NCBI GenBank assembly: GCA_963971405.1
Contig: OZ020487.1
Span: 46,783,039 to 46,847,038, forward strand
Reading direction: 5' to 3'
Source: Psococerastis gibbosa
Lineage: Eukaryota > Arthropoda > Insecta > Psocodea > Psocidae
Length of the DNA stretch: 64,000 bases
The notes beneath the pieces are model-generated. The model ran no database searches, was not told where the DNA came from, and was given only the letters and a program-made list of their open reading frames with translations. Position numbers and translations under genes: made by a program. Positions within the stretch are counted from its first letter, which is position 1. Each line of letters begins with the position of its first letter. This document shows, piece by piece, positions 25,167 through 36,119 of this stretch.

Positions 25167-25364
25167 GGCTCAAAGGGCGCCACTAGCGCTGGGGGTGGCT
25201 GATTTTTGAAGTAGCGGAAAAGTTGGGGATCCAGCTAGTGCTGCTGGGGTGGGGGTTGGTGGGAACTTTGAGTTTTCCCCGGGTAGTTGTGGGGTTTTCC
25301 GATAGTTGCGCTGACGGGTGGTTAGACAATTTAGGGTGGAGATGGGGGAGATTATTTTATCGTT

Positions 25365-25530
25365 GGCAAGGTGGTAGCATGCTTGTACTTGTACGAGTCT
25401 TTACACACCTTGCAATCGGAGACGTGTCGTAACTCGACACAAATACCTATAAGGTGACTTAGTGAGGCGATTGAAGAGGTTAATCGGATACATTCATTGC
25501 ATTGTTTGTACGCGATTAACCTTCTTTCAT
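25365..25530 (+). mobile_element. SINE-like repeat, family B
   Basis: CAAGGTGGTAGCATGCTTGTACTTGTACGAG to ACGCGATTAACCTTCTTT. It sits directly upstream of the GC-rich candidate first exon on the other strand. Confidence 0.6.
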
Positions 25531-26064
25531 AATAGAATAGAAGAGAACCTGTATTATTTTTGAATTCACAAAAGTAGTTAATGGTCTACATAGTAGTAGT
25601 AAATTTGGCAGTCTTCGTCACCAGGTGAGGGCCTACAGGACGCATCGCCTACCTAAATCATTATTTATCATATACCATTATTATGTGACCAGCTGTACGA
25701 TCGTTTGAAATGATTTGAAGAAGAGTCTATAACTATTTACATGCCTAAGTTAAATATCGAACAAGACCATCAAATGGCAAGGTTTTCTAGATTATATGCT
25801 GGATGAACCCTATTTAATATCATCAAAAATTAAGAATTTTCAGTATGAAACATGGCACAAATTCTGAGGAAGTACAATAGTTAGTAATTAAATAAAAATA
25901 CCATTATGGCTAGCTTATAACACGGTTTTAACCTCGATTTAAATTGCGGGGCACGCTGCAAATTTACGGATCAAATTGTCATGTAGGACAATTATTATAT
26001 TGAAGAATATCGGCGATTGACTACGTAAAACGCACAATAACGTTATAGGGACACCTTAAGAGGA

Positions 26065-26438
26065 TATGCTACGTAGAAAATTTCCACCCCAGAATTAAAT
26101 ACTTTTCATTTTTTATTTCATTAACTGAGCGAGTTATTAAAATTTTGGCTCATTTATGTTGTAGAAGACTACTTCGTGCACCATATAATTATGTATTTTT
26201 ACATTTCGGTTTTATAGTTTTTCCAAAATCCCAGCTTACGCGAAATTTTAGTCCCCATTGATTTTTATGAAAGAACAAAGGTACCAAAAACTTAATATTT
26301 CCTATTGAATGATGCATGAAATAGTCTTTTACAACTTACATACATAAGCCAAATCTTAAATAATTTGCTTTTTCAATTAATTAAAAAATAAAAAGTCAAT
26401 AAAAACAACAAGTTTCGGGGTGCTAATTTTCCTCTTAA
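26065..26438. mobile_element. AT-rich MITE with GCACCCCAAAATT-type ends, second copy
   Basis: It has the same end motifs and interior as the copy at 5600, with an extra segment near 26285-26340 (ACTTAATATTTCCTATTGAATG). It lies between the candidate first exon and EFL1. Confidence 0.65.
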
Positions 26439-26496
26439 GAGACAACCGTACATCCCCTACGTATTTTCTTTTTTTAATTTGATATGATTAAATTTA

Positions 26497-26778
26497 ACAT
26501 GAAATAGCGATTGTAGAGCCATAAATTAGATTTTATGAAGCAGATGAAATGTTCCTCTACAGTTTGATTTAATAGTAACTGGGCGTCAATTACTCCAATT
26601 GGCCACGGTTTTTTATCTCTCCCGACATGACATCCAGCGTTCGTTATTTTATTACAAATCAAGTTCGATAACTGTGGCCGATCAACATAATGGGCAAAAA
26701 ATTTAGGGGAACATTTCTTCTGCTTTATGATATCTCATTTTAGGCTCTTCAGTCGATTTTTCCTGAGATATTAGATTT
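26497..26778. mobile_element. Foldback MITE, about 280 bp with about 60-bp arms
   Basis: The left arm AACATGAAATAGCGATTGTAGAGCC..GCAGATGAAATGTTCCTC is the reverse complement, with scattered changes, of the right arm GAACATTTCTTCTGCTTTATGATATCTCATTTTAGGCTC. Related sequence occurs at 1580-1740, 37130-37270, 43010-43200, 50613-50900 and 51000-51080. It lies immediately 3' of the EFL1 stop. Confidence 0.6.
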
Positions 26779-27010
26779 GTACACCTGTAGTGCTTTCACC
26801 CCTACGGCTGTCACTTAAGTAAGGGTGAATTTAAAGCCTCCCCGATTCTTGAAAAACTCTGTTGCAGGGCGCAATCCTACAATAATATAATTTCAATATG
26901 AGGCTCAATTAAAAAAATAACATTTAAAAAAAAACAAATTATTAGGACGTGTCGTTGTATTTTAGCCCCATTAATACAAAAAGTAGACAAGAAATACTTA
27001 AATGTACGTC

Positions 27011-27199
27011 CTATTTCTTTTTGTTGAGAGTTCTTTGTTTTTCGGCAAACTCCACAACCTTTTCCTCAACGGCCAGGCCTTTCCTTCGACGCACAGCATC
27101 CATGTATCTTCTTGCACGAATTTCGGAGTCTGCCTTCTCGCCAAAGTGCAAGTATTCCTCCTCGGTTCTTGGCACCCAGAAAGGATCAACGTCCAATAC
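27011..27199 (-). CDS. EFL1: EFL1 (elongation factor-like GTPase 1), last coding exon
   Basis: This exon encodes 62 residues plus a TAG stop and matches the extreme C-terminus of EFL1/EFTUD1/RIA1, the cytoplasmic GTPase that with SBDS evicts eIF6 from pre-60S ribosomal subunits. The reading starts [20 protein letters not shown] and continues through the family's GEKADSE, an [13 protein letters not shown] stretch and a terminal [11 protein letters not shown], all close to the animal consensus as I know it. The exon begins right after a pyrimidine-containing acceptor ending TTGTTGCAG (minus strand), giving exactly 63 codons in phase 0. That phase fits the donor of the exon at 42283-42467. There is no frameshift or internal stop. 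An open frame runs on upstream to 27316, but that part is intron. I see no clear AATAAA just downstream, so the 3' UTR end is undetermined. Identity is near certain. Confidence 0.95.
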   Translation of the reverse strand, partial: VLDVDPFWVPRTEEEYLHFGEKADSEIRARRYMDAVRRRKGLAVEEKVVEFAEKQRTLNKKK

Positions 27200-27633
27200 C
27201 TGCAACAACGAAAGTGGATTGTGTGGACAAAAGTAGCCTCCATATAGACCCGATAGGAACACATACGTATTAAATAAATTAATAAGTAAGTAAATAATAT
27301 ATGACCGTTTTTTCACATACAGTTTTCAATATCTACCCCAGTACTAAGTAGATAATCAAAGAGACTTGTATCACTGGGGCAATTTCAAGTTTACATTTAT
27401 TTTATAGATTAATTTGAGAACAATTTCTTACGGTCAAATATAAATGCATATACAATAATAATAATATTAATTGTGCATTGACCAGAAATTTTACATCTAC
27501 ATTTAAGATAAAATAAATAAATTTCCGGCAATACAATACAATAAAATTAAAAAGTTATTGAGATAAGTCAAACATGGCAGGTGCCATCAGCTATTCAAAA
27601 ACATCTAGCACGATAATGAATGTCCCATCTCTT

Positions 27634-27803
27634 CATGGCCGTGCCCAGGGGGGTGGTCCATGGGGTCCGGACCCCCCCCCCCCCCGAAATAAATATTTAT
27701 GTAAACCTGTATGTTTTGAAAAATTTATTCAGTAATAATTTACGTTAAAAAAATTGTTGGACCCCCCCCCCCCGCCGAAATCAAAGCCTGGGCACGGCCT
27801 TGC
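27634..27803. mobile_element. hAT-like MITE, GGCCGTGCCCAGG ends
   Basis: The ends GGCCGTGCCCAGG and CCTGGGCACGGCC are exact inverted repeats flanking about 140 bases with two poly-C runs. Relatives lie at 4475-4640 (partial) and 43662-43810 (minus strand). The flanking 8-mers agree at only about 5 of 8 positions, so the duplication has decayed or I have misplaced an end. Confidence 0.7.
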
Positions 27804-27839
27804 ATCCATATCCAGAACTCTAGAATTGACATCTGAACT

Positions 27840-28200
27840 TTGACAAAAGCTATGGAGAACAGAATCAGTGCATTTTAAATGTGGATTTACAGACGTATAC
27901 TGCGCATATACTGGAGAAATCGTGAGGCCTATGCTGATGTCCTGAGGCGAATGGATACAGAAGCCGAGTTCCTGCTGTCGGTTAAGAAACGAAAACTAAC
28001 ATACTTCGGCCATGTGATGAGGAACGAGAGGTTTCGCCTTTTGTATGTAGTACTCCAAGATTCAAAGGAAAGATTGAAGGACTGTTCAGTTAGAAAAACC
28101 TGACGCAGTGGTATGGCAAGAGCGCAACTTCCCTTTTCAGAGCAGCAGCCTCCAAGGTCCAAACTGCCATGATGATCACCAATCTTCATTAGAAGAGGTA
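27840..28200 (+). mobile_element. RTE-like LINE fragment: ORF2 C-terminal tail
   Basis: The translation MWIYRRILRIYWRNREAYAD, then VLRRMDTEAEFLLSVKKRKL and YFGHVMRNERFRLL, is the familiar post-RT tail found in RTE-like LINEs and in proteins misannotated as craniofacial development protein 2-like. After a frameshift it continues WYGKSATSLFRAAASKVQ, and then MMITNLH before a stop. It lies in the EFL1 intron in the opposite orientation to the gene. Confidence 0.8.
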
Positions 28201-28679
28201 TTTAAAAAAGAAAGGAATTGACGACAAAACCTCTTGAGCAAATTCTTATTAGCCGACTCTGTGGCGCTGAGTTGAAAGGATATCCGTCGGAATCAGGCAG
28301 GCTGTACCTTAAACCTGTTACCAATGATGGCTACAAGAGGAAACCATGTAGTGATATGAAGAGATCTGGGTGTGTGTAAAACAGGTAGCTGGTGAGGCCC
28401 GGTATGGTAATCCAGTGCCAAGTTAAAAATAGCCACGTGCAATTATAACCTGCTGCGCGAATTTCATGGCCCAAACTGTGTCACCAGAAATGAACCAAAT
28501 TCTTCTTCCTCTTCATCCTCGTTACTACCCTCTTCAGGGTGACTTTCAATCCATATATAATACATTCTCTGTCGTTCACACGATTGCTCGGGCATGGGTT
28601 CGTTCTATGGAACTAGCGCCAAAACGTGCTATTATATGAATTTTAATTTTTTTTAAGGACTTTTATTGACCCAGGCCTA

Positions 28680-29095
28680 CTTATAGTGGTCCATAGGTCC
28701 CTTGTCCAATGCCAACGACTCCATGGATTTCGGACATGATTTGATTTTTTCCATATGAATTTTTGGCCATTGCCAAACTGGTATACCTACACCGGCTACA
28801 AGTGATAATGAACAAGCTAACACAAGCTTATCATTGCCGCATTGAAGCAGGCGAAAGTCTTATCATATGAAAGAGGGGATACTGAAAGAGGGGATTTGAA
28901 AGAGGTCCCCTGCCCAATTCCAACGACCCCATGGATTTCGAGCATTATTGTTTCTGGATGGATTTTTGGCCGTTGACAAACTCATATGCGTCCTCAATGT
29001 CAAAGCGATACTAGACAAGCTGAGACAAGCTTAACATTGACGCAATGACGAAACAGGCGAAAGCATGACTTAACCAAGTACAGATACGAGTCAGC
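28680..29095 (+). repeat. Two adjacent family D copies
   Basis: CCAATGCCAACGACTCCATGG (from 28707) and CCAATTCCAACGACCCCATGG (from 28915) begin two copies. The second ends AAGTACAGATACGAGTC. Confidence 0.55.
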
Positions 29096-29222
29096 GATTC
29101 AGTAACTTCAAATTATAATAAAACATAGATTACATTGAAAATATCATATCTGGACTAATAGAAGCTTTAAGTTAGTAATAATCTACCGTATTTTATATAT
29201 CTAAAACGTCTTTATCTCACAC

Positions 29223-30236
29223 CAGGCCCGTACCCAGGATTTAATTTTGGAGGGGGCCAAGAACCAATTTTTGCTTTCCAATTTATACGTAGTATAAGGA
29301 AAGCTTTGTGATGGTCGAAATTTTCGATTCCGAGATTTCAACGGATTTACACGTTTTGAGGTCCCAGGAACCCAAAAAAGTGGTTTTTACAAAATGTCTG
29401 TCTGTCGGTCGGTCTGTCGGTCTGTCGGTCGGTCTGTCTGTTCGTCGATTTCCGGGCAAACTACTCGGTGGATTTGAGTGAAATTTGGCGTGTAGGCTCA
29501 CAAAAATCATACCTCGGGACCATTTTTTTCTTTAGGCTAACTCAATTTGGGGGGGTTTTATTTTCAAAAAACTAAAAAAAAACGTCTAAAAAAATTATTT
29601 CTCAAAAACGGCTCCAACGATTTCTTTTAAATTCCCGTAGATTGTAGTCGTTATTAATGTTGACAAAATGCGGGGGGTCGCTTGCCCCTTGATAGTTTGC
29701 TTCTGGGGGTAAAAAAATAAAAAAATAAAAATTTTAATGAAAAAATGACTAAAAAATGCGAAACCTTTCTATCGATGATTTCTACCTTCAAGCATGTTTT
29801 AGGTGTTAAATTGAGTAACGAAACCGGATAGGTTGCTTTCCCAAAAAAATATTTGGTTTTGCCCAAAAAATTATTTTTTGAAAAAAATGATAGAAAATTC
29901 GCGCTCAAATGCATTGCATGCCCTGCCATTATTGCTGTGTGGTAATTAATGTGTTTGTTTGACCTATCGAGAATTTACCTCACTTCCAGTGACGTCAGGT
30001 GGACAACCGCCCCCCCCCCCCCCCCCGAGATATCGGAAATTTAACCATAGGAAAAATATTTGCCATAAAATTACTAATTTTCTCTATCTAATAATTTTGA
30101 TAAATTGGAAAGCATGTTCGAGTGAACTCGGACCGGTTCTTTTTATAAATGATAGGTACATCCGTAGTGATTTTAGTAGTTTTAGCTATAACTGTTACAT
30201 TATTTATTATTTTTTATCCCCTTGGGTACGGGCCTG
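29223..30236. mobile_element. Complete non-autonomous hAT-type DNA transposon, 1,014 bp, perfect 8-bp TSD
   Basis: The left end CAGGCCCGTACCCAGG and right end CTTGGGTACGGGCCTG form a terminal inverted repeat whose first 14 bases (CAGGCCCGTACCCA) match perfectly. The element is flanked on both sides by the 8-mer TCTCACAC (29215-29222 and 30237-30244), the duplication size of hAT transposases. The interior has no transposase. It contains a GTCTGTCGGTCG microsatellite, (poly-G) tracts and a poly-C run near 30010-30026. Cores of the same element recur at 16375-17020, 33560-34415 and 56780-57620 and, cut by the window end, 63565-64000. It lies in the EFL1 intron. Confidence 0.9.
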
Positions 30237-30591
30237 TCTCACACACCTGTAAACCCTATTCGACCAATCTCGGAGGGGTTTGAAAGGGAGCATTAAAACT
30301 ACTGCTGATGTCCAGCAAAGGCATTATGCCCTACGTTAGACCGTTGGGGAGTAGGGATTATTATTTTTGTAACAATTCTATCATAGTCAAGTAACGCATA
30401 GGAAATGTATTGGAAAAATGTCCACCTACTTGGCCCTTTACAAAAAAATGTGCTGGTTACGGGCCTGGCTCCAATACTCTTACACTCAGCTTTTTGGAGT
30501 GAAACTTCATGCGGGGGGCTTTGAAGTTCTAATCCGTGACCTTTCAGTGTGACGCAACACCACTAAATTTTGTTATTTGGACTTATTTAGC

Positions 30592-30812
30592 CAGGACATG
30601 TGAAGTAGTGGTACGGACTTTGACTTCCACCCGAAAGGTTGTTGTTGTTGTTGTTGTTGTTGTTGTTCGAGTCCCACACTTGCTACATTTTATGGCCATG
30701 CCATGCAGGGCATGTAAAGCAGTCGGTCCCGAGCCTTCCTAGTTGAGTGTAAGAAGCCCTAACTCCGCTAATATCGGACCGCTATGTACGCTTAGTAATA
30801 GAACAAAAAGTC
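30592..30812 (+). mobile_element. tRNA-derived SINE, family A, with internal (GTT)n expansion
   Basis: Family A sequence, but the GTTGTTGG step just 5' of the B box (TTCGAGTCCCACAC) has expanded into about nine GTT units (30640-30668). The 3' end has a duplicated or inserted segment before CTTAGTAATAGAAC. Confidence 0.65.
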
Positions 30813-30832
30813 ATTTTTATTTATTTACTTAC

Positions 30833-30912
30833 ATAGGTTAGTTGTAAGAGTGGGCCGAAAGGCTCAAAATTCACCTACATGGAAAATAAAGACAATTTTC
30901 TTTCTTTCTATA
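30833..30912 (+). mobile_element. LINE/SINE 3' end, (TTTC)n-tailed family
   Basis: TAAGAGTGGGCCGAAAGGCTCAAAATTCACC..ATGGAAAATAAAGACAATTTTCTTTCTTTCT. Two further copies lie at 53150-53222 (plus) and 18820-18905 (minus). GGGCC.AAAGGC.CA is a small hairpin, and AATAAA precedes the TTTC tail. Confidence 0.6.
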
Positions 30913-31727
30913 AGCTATGGTTCCATATAAAATAAAATAAATAAACGGTACCAAGTATATTGAACCATAAAAAAGCCTAAGTAGTGAAACAGAACTGGTA
31001 TCTTGAGGCTATGCTACAAATATAAGAGCCAAGAGGTTGCCCCGTATCTACCAGGCAGACAGGTAGGAATTAATAGGTGAACGCGCCTAAAAAAGCGCAA
31101 CACATAAATCGGAATAAGGGGCATGAAAAAGGTCGGGTGATGAATGTAAATGTCGGCCAGCGGTAACACCGGTAGCGCGCACCGCATGGGGTACCTAGGC
31201 CCGGTTGCACCAGCCACCGTCTTACACCTTCTTCTTCTAATTCTTCTTCTTCTTCGCCTAATGCATTATCTCTTCCATTCGTCGACGAGCCTCCCAGTAC
31301 AGACGCACGGGGTTTCTGTCCTGGTAGACGGAGACAGCTGCGCAATCCTGTAAGTGTAGACCCTCCATTCTATCGAAGATTGGCCATAATTTTTGGCACT
31401 TGTAGTCATGATGACTGTACTAGGGAATTGTAATGTAGTGGTTTCCCGTTGCCTTCTGCATCCTTATGCCGTTGACTCTTCATTGAGTTCCTCCGCCGAC
31501 GGAGCCAGTTTCCCCACCCCACGACAAAAGAGTGCTGTTTTTCGCTTTTCCCGGCTCAATCTCTGTCCCCTATCTGTTCATTACGCGCTTCCAGCATCAT
31601 CACCTTCAGGAGTCTTCGCCTCTGAGACCACAAAGCATTACGCAGAAGCTCAGCTACTTTGTTTTATTGTGCTGACAATTGTCCTTAATTGTACAATAAT
31701 GATTCACTATGGACAGCTAGGTCTAAA

Positions 31728-31862
31728 GGTAATACACGTGTGTACCAGTGTACCTATAGCCTGCTGTCATCGATTGTGCTTCATTATTATCCAATCAGAG
31801 CGCTAGTTGAATGTCTTTTAGACTACTGAAGTGTAGGCTCCCTGAAGTGATAAAAGACTTCT
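31728..31862 (+). repeat. Dispersed repeat, pair with 12945-13075
   Basis: AATACACGTGTGTACCAGTG to AGTGATAAAAGACTTCTAAC; see the partner. Confidence 0.55.
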
Positions 31863-31903
31863 AACTCCCAGGGAGAAAATCCTTTTATTTGGTCAGCCTC
31901 CTA

Positions 31904-32074
31904 CAAGGCCGTAGCCAGGGGGGGGGTTCATACTCCCCCCCCCCCCCAGAAATTAAATAGATTGACACTAGATAGAATCGGATTTTGGGAGGAAAAATAA
32001 AAGCAACTATGTAATATCCAATGAAATTTCTGAAACCCCCCCCCCCCCCGAAGAAAATTATAGTTACGGCCTTG
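31904..32074. mobile_element. hAT-like MITE, CAAGGCCGTAGCCAGG ends, 171 bp
   Basis: It begins CAAGGCCGTAGCCAGG and ends TTACGGCCTTG. Flanking 8-mers GCCTCCTA and GCCTCATG agree at 6 of 8. It contains three G/C runs. Same family as 46691-46855. Confidence 0.7.
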
Positions 32075-32744
32075 GCCTCATGTATCATCAAATAAACCTT
32101 AACAAGATGCACCTATCTTATATTACTCTGAGAAAATCGGAGTTGGAAACTCCTTACAAAAACCCATTTGCTTTCCTTGACAAATTTTTCAGCGTTTGAA
32201 TCGCACGTGTGCACCGGGCCTTAAATCGTTACTAGAGACACATATACATAAAGTATAAAATGACCATATACGATGAAGCAGAACGAGCGAAGTTGTAAAC
32301 AAGGCAGGCAAGACTAGAGTAGTACGAGGTAAAAGTACCTACTTGTGTTATGAATGAGACAGAATGAATGAATGAACGTAATCATGCCATTCATTAATTT
32401 CTGCACAGGTTATGACGCAATCATCTTCATAGAATGCCTAGCTCCAATAGCTAGGCATAGAGGAAATACTATACTGATTTAAAGGAAAAGAAAAAAACGC
32501 CGTGGAGGGTTTAAGACAAAGGAATGTAAGAGGATTCTGCTAGCCAGTGGCATAGCATCTGGAAACACAGTGTTTCTTGTTGGAAATATTCGACTTGCAC
32601 CATGCAGTCCGAGCAATTTGAATACAGGGAAACCTATTTCAGGTATGTGTAAGGGTCCCAACGACTCTGTATATGATAGAGATTGCCTAAACCTGTCAGA
32701 AGCCAAAGACTTGCTATACTGCGGGCCTACTATAGCGATAGTAT

Positions 32745-32842
32745 TAACTTATTCCTGGGGTTGAAAATGTAAACAAAACAATTTTGAATAGAACTTTCCA
32801 TTCCAAAATTGTCTTGTTTACATTTTGAAACCCAGGTTAAGA
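32745..32842. repeat. 98-bp palindromic MITE
   Basis: TTGAAAATGTAAACAAAACAATTTTG and its near-complement CCAAAATTGTCTTGTTTACATTTTGAAA are framed by TTAAC..CCTGGG and CCCAGGTTAA. The arms are over 30 bases with a loop of only about 15, so it would fold completely. Confidence 0.7.
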
Positions 32843-32994
32843 TTAAAAATATTTGACCCGCTGATAGGATTGGCAATTGTGTGAGACGCTGCCCATGCTC
32901 AGAACGGGGGAGGCGCCGACGCGACGAGAAGTAACCGTGCGAGGTGGCGCCAAATGGATGCTGATGGTCGCATGCTAGTGCGGAGAAGTGTACA

Positions 32995-33275
32995 GGATAT
33001 ATCCCACCTACGCGACGAATGAAAGAGTGCTATTGAAGAACAGAGACAGCGGGTACCTCATATAATATAAGAAGTAGAACTTAGAAGAGTGAAATAGGTA
33101 GGGAATTCATTAAGATACGAAAATCTGGTACACTCCATCATTTAGGGCACAGTGGAAGGAACCAATAGAAGAGGGCGGCCGAAGAAGAAATTCGTGGATC
33201 AACTGAAGGAGGACGCAGGAGCTCGAACGTACCAAGAGCTGAAGAGAAAGGCGCAGGACTGAGAGATCTGGATTA
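32995..33275 (+). mobile_element. LINE ORF2 C-terminal tail, decayed copy
   Basis: The segment shares ACGAATGAAAGAGTGCTA and GGGCGGCCGAAG..AA..TTC.TGGATCAACTGA with the copy at 52690. It ends KKKFVDQLKEDAGARTYQEL, then KRKAQD and a stop, the classic end of these elements. Confidence 0.75.
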
Positions 33276-33559
33276 TCTAATAGCTAACCTATTTTGGGTT
33301 ACAAATTATTTTTAAAATTAATAACATAACATTTTTTTCTTGAAAAAAAAATCATTCTTCTTATTATTTTCGAAAATTTTCCTCAAAATATTCTCAGAGA
33401 CAATGCTCAGATTTAAAGAATTTCCTCGCCCTATAATGCATCAAGTAAAAGAAATGAAATGGCACGTGTTTTTATTATTGTTTTTAGGGAGATTCATCCA
33501 CCTATTGAGATGGCGACCAATGTTCGACTTTCGGAAATTTCATCTTCACCTCATCAAGT

Positions 33560-34415
33560 AAAAGAACAGGTCCGAGTTTAACTCGAACATGCCTTACAAT
33601 TTATCAATTAGTAGATAGGGAAAATGAGTAATTTCATGGTAAATAATTTTCCTATGGTTAAATTTCGGATATCTCAGGGGGGGGGGGTTGACCACCTGAC
33701 GTCACTGGAGGTGAGGTAAATTCTAGATAGGTCAGACCAACACAATACCATTCATTTATAATGGCAGGGCACGCAATGCATTTGAGCGTGAATCATTTTT
33801 TCCCAAAAAATTATTTGTACAAAACCAAATAGTTTTTTGGGAAAGCAACCTGTCCGGTTTCGTTACTCAATTTAACACCTGAAACATGCCTGAAGGTAGA
33901 AATCACCGAAAGAAAGGTTTCACAGAAAAATTATTTTTTAGTTATTTTTCATTAAAATTTAGTTATTTTTATTTTTTTACCCCCAGAAGCAACCTATCAA
34001 GGGGCAAGCGACCCACCCCATTGTATTAACATTATCAACGACTACAATATATGTGAATTTAAAGAAATCGTTAGAGCCGTTTTTGAGAAATAATTTTTCT
34101 AGACGTTTTTTTTTAGAATAAATCCCCCCCCCCCAAATTGAGTTAGCCCAAATAAAAAAAAATTGTTCCGAGCTATGATTTTTGTGAACCTACATGCCAA
34201 ATTTCATCAAAACCGACCGAGTAGTTTGCCCGAAAATCGATGAACAGACAGACAGACAGAGCGACAGACAGAGCGACAGACAGACATTTCGTAAAAACCC
34301 CTATTTTGGTTCCTGGGACCTCAAAACGTGTAAATCCGTTCCGTTGAAATCTCGGAATCGAACATTTCGACCATCACAAAGCTTTCCTCATACTACGTAT
34401 AAATTGGAAAGCTAT
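33560..34415 (+). mobile_element. Copy of the 1-kb hAT-type element, termini lost
   Basis: From GGTCCGAGTTTAACTCGAACATG to the ACTACGTATAAATTGGAAAGC segment it matches the reverse complement of the 29223 element. It includes the poly-G run, the TGACCACCTGACGTCACTGGAGG block and a (GACA)n tract. The CAGGCCCGTACCC ends are absent. Confidence 0.75.
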
Positions 34416-36119
34416 AAATGAAATGGCTCGTCCGCAATGTTTTAATTTTTATTTTTTGAGAGACTCATCTACCTATTGAGATGGCGACAAATGTTCGATT
34501 TTCGGAAAATTTCTTCACAACTTTTCATTTCATGACCCCCTGAGCCTAAAACCACCCTCCGTTCAAAATGTTATGTATATAAAAATATGAATGTATATAA
34601 TCGATCGTATGAGGCCCTAGCACAATGACAATGACAGAACTACCTGATTTTGACGATACTCTGACGATTTTATCTTATACTTTACATGTATTGTACAGTA
34701 TATATTTATGCATGCATGTATATCGATTTTAAGAAACACTCTAACTTCCGTAAATATTTTCCGATTTTGATTAGACTTGGCACAAAAATTGATCACACAA
34801 ATGTCTTGATCGAGTTTGATAACCAGCTAGATCTACTTTTTAGTTACAAGATGACCGCCGATTGAAATCTAATATAATTCATATCTCAGTTAATATTGGT
34901 CGCAGAGGAATGAATTAAAATCTGACTGAAAGCCCGTATTATTATCTACAATAATGGTAGTGAAAAACTTTTTACTGCAAATCAACGATAACATGATGGC
35001 GTCCAGTCAAAGTGAAAATAATTTGATAAGTAAAAGTTCATAGTCGTCATTGTGGTTCGAAATTTGGAACACAAGAGTGTTTTGTATGTTGATGTTGCGG
35101 TCGGGAAAATAATGCAGTCTTTTTTATTTTTTATTACACACATAGCGTAGGTAGCGTAGAGGAAAAGCAGGGTCTGCGGAATCTCCCTACACCTGATCGG
35201 CCACAGTCGAAAGGGATTTTTTCATTTGTAATATTTTCTTTAAAAAAATTTCAGAATGTAATTCAAAATATTCCCCCGCCCAAAATGCATCAGAAAGTGG
35301 AACAAGTCAAGATGGCTTCATAGAACATCTTATTTCGTAGACGCACTTCAGTGCCTCACGTTTAGTGGCACCATTCAGACGGCGCCATCCGCAAATTTTT
35401 CAATGAAGTCCCTCAAAATGAAATAAAAATCTGTTTTCACGGCGCCAGGGTAGTGCACAAACACGAGAAAACCGAAAAGGCTCTCCATATGAAGACGATA
35501 AGCCGTAATCTTACAAAATGCATTTTCAGGTAGAACGCCTATACCTTAATTGAATGACAACCTTTCATTCATATAGTCACGAAATCTCCTCCAAAGCCTA
35601 CTGTCTAGACTCTTTGCAATTTAGTAGCGCCAAAAACAAATGAATAGAGAGTAAGTTGAAGAAACTAGATATCTGCATTAGCACATATGGACGTGTCAGT
35701 TCATAGATTCGCTAAGTTTACAGAAATAAGGGATAGGAATTTTGCATTAACAGGGCGAGACGGGTCCGGGATCTTGGCGTGCCGTAGGTGGCAAAAAACG
35801 TCGCCATTCGCCGGCATTTTTAGGGGCAACGCTTTAACCACGTAGGCTCTTTAAGCGAGATTTCAACGGATTTCCACGTTTTGGGGTACCAGGAACAACC
35901 CGTACATAGTTTTCTAGTGATCAGTAAGTACAGGTAACATGACTTGAAATTCGGATGCCCAGATTTTCCCAATCCTAAAGCACTGGATTGATCGATGGAA
36001 CAATTATGCATAGCATAGAATTAGCAGAAAAATATAATACTTGTATTAACCTACTATAGCCTATTTTGTATATTTATATACTGTATTTTGCGAATATGCA
36101 ATGCTTGGGATCGATTATC
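34416..36119. other. No gene seen
   Basis: Mostly AT-rich, unique in the window, with a minus-strand hAT core fragment at 35848-35897. 35370-35440 (GGCGCCATCCGCAAATTTTTC) is GC-richer but short. Confidence 0.5.

Noticed and set aside
24829-25209. Plus-strand 126-codon ORF opposite the candidate first exon
   Set aside because: It lacks a good start context and splice sites, and its Arg/Ser/Leu bias is expected of the complement of the minus-strand reading.
27201-27316. Extension of the EFL1 last-exon frame upstream to an ATG at 27316
   Set aside because: This part reads through the acceptor into intron; the protein match begins exactly at 27199.
29283-29510. ORF with TDRPTDRPTDRPTDR peptide repeat
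   Set aside because: It is the translation of the (GTCT/GGTC)n microsatellite inside the hAT element; the same occurs at 34194 and 57413.
31070-31345. Minus-strand ORF with EEEEELEEEG acidic run
   Set aside because: The acidic run is a (CTT)n-type simple repeat; the flanks carry no recognisable domain.
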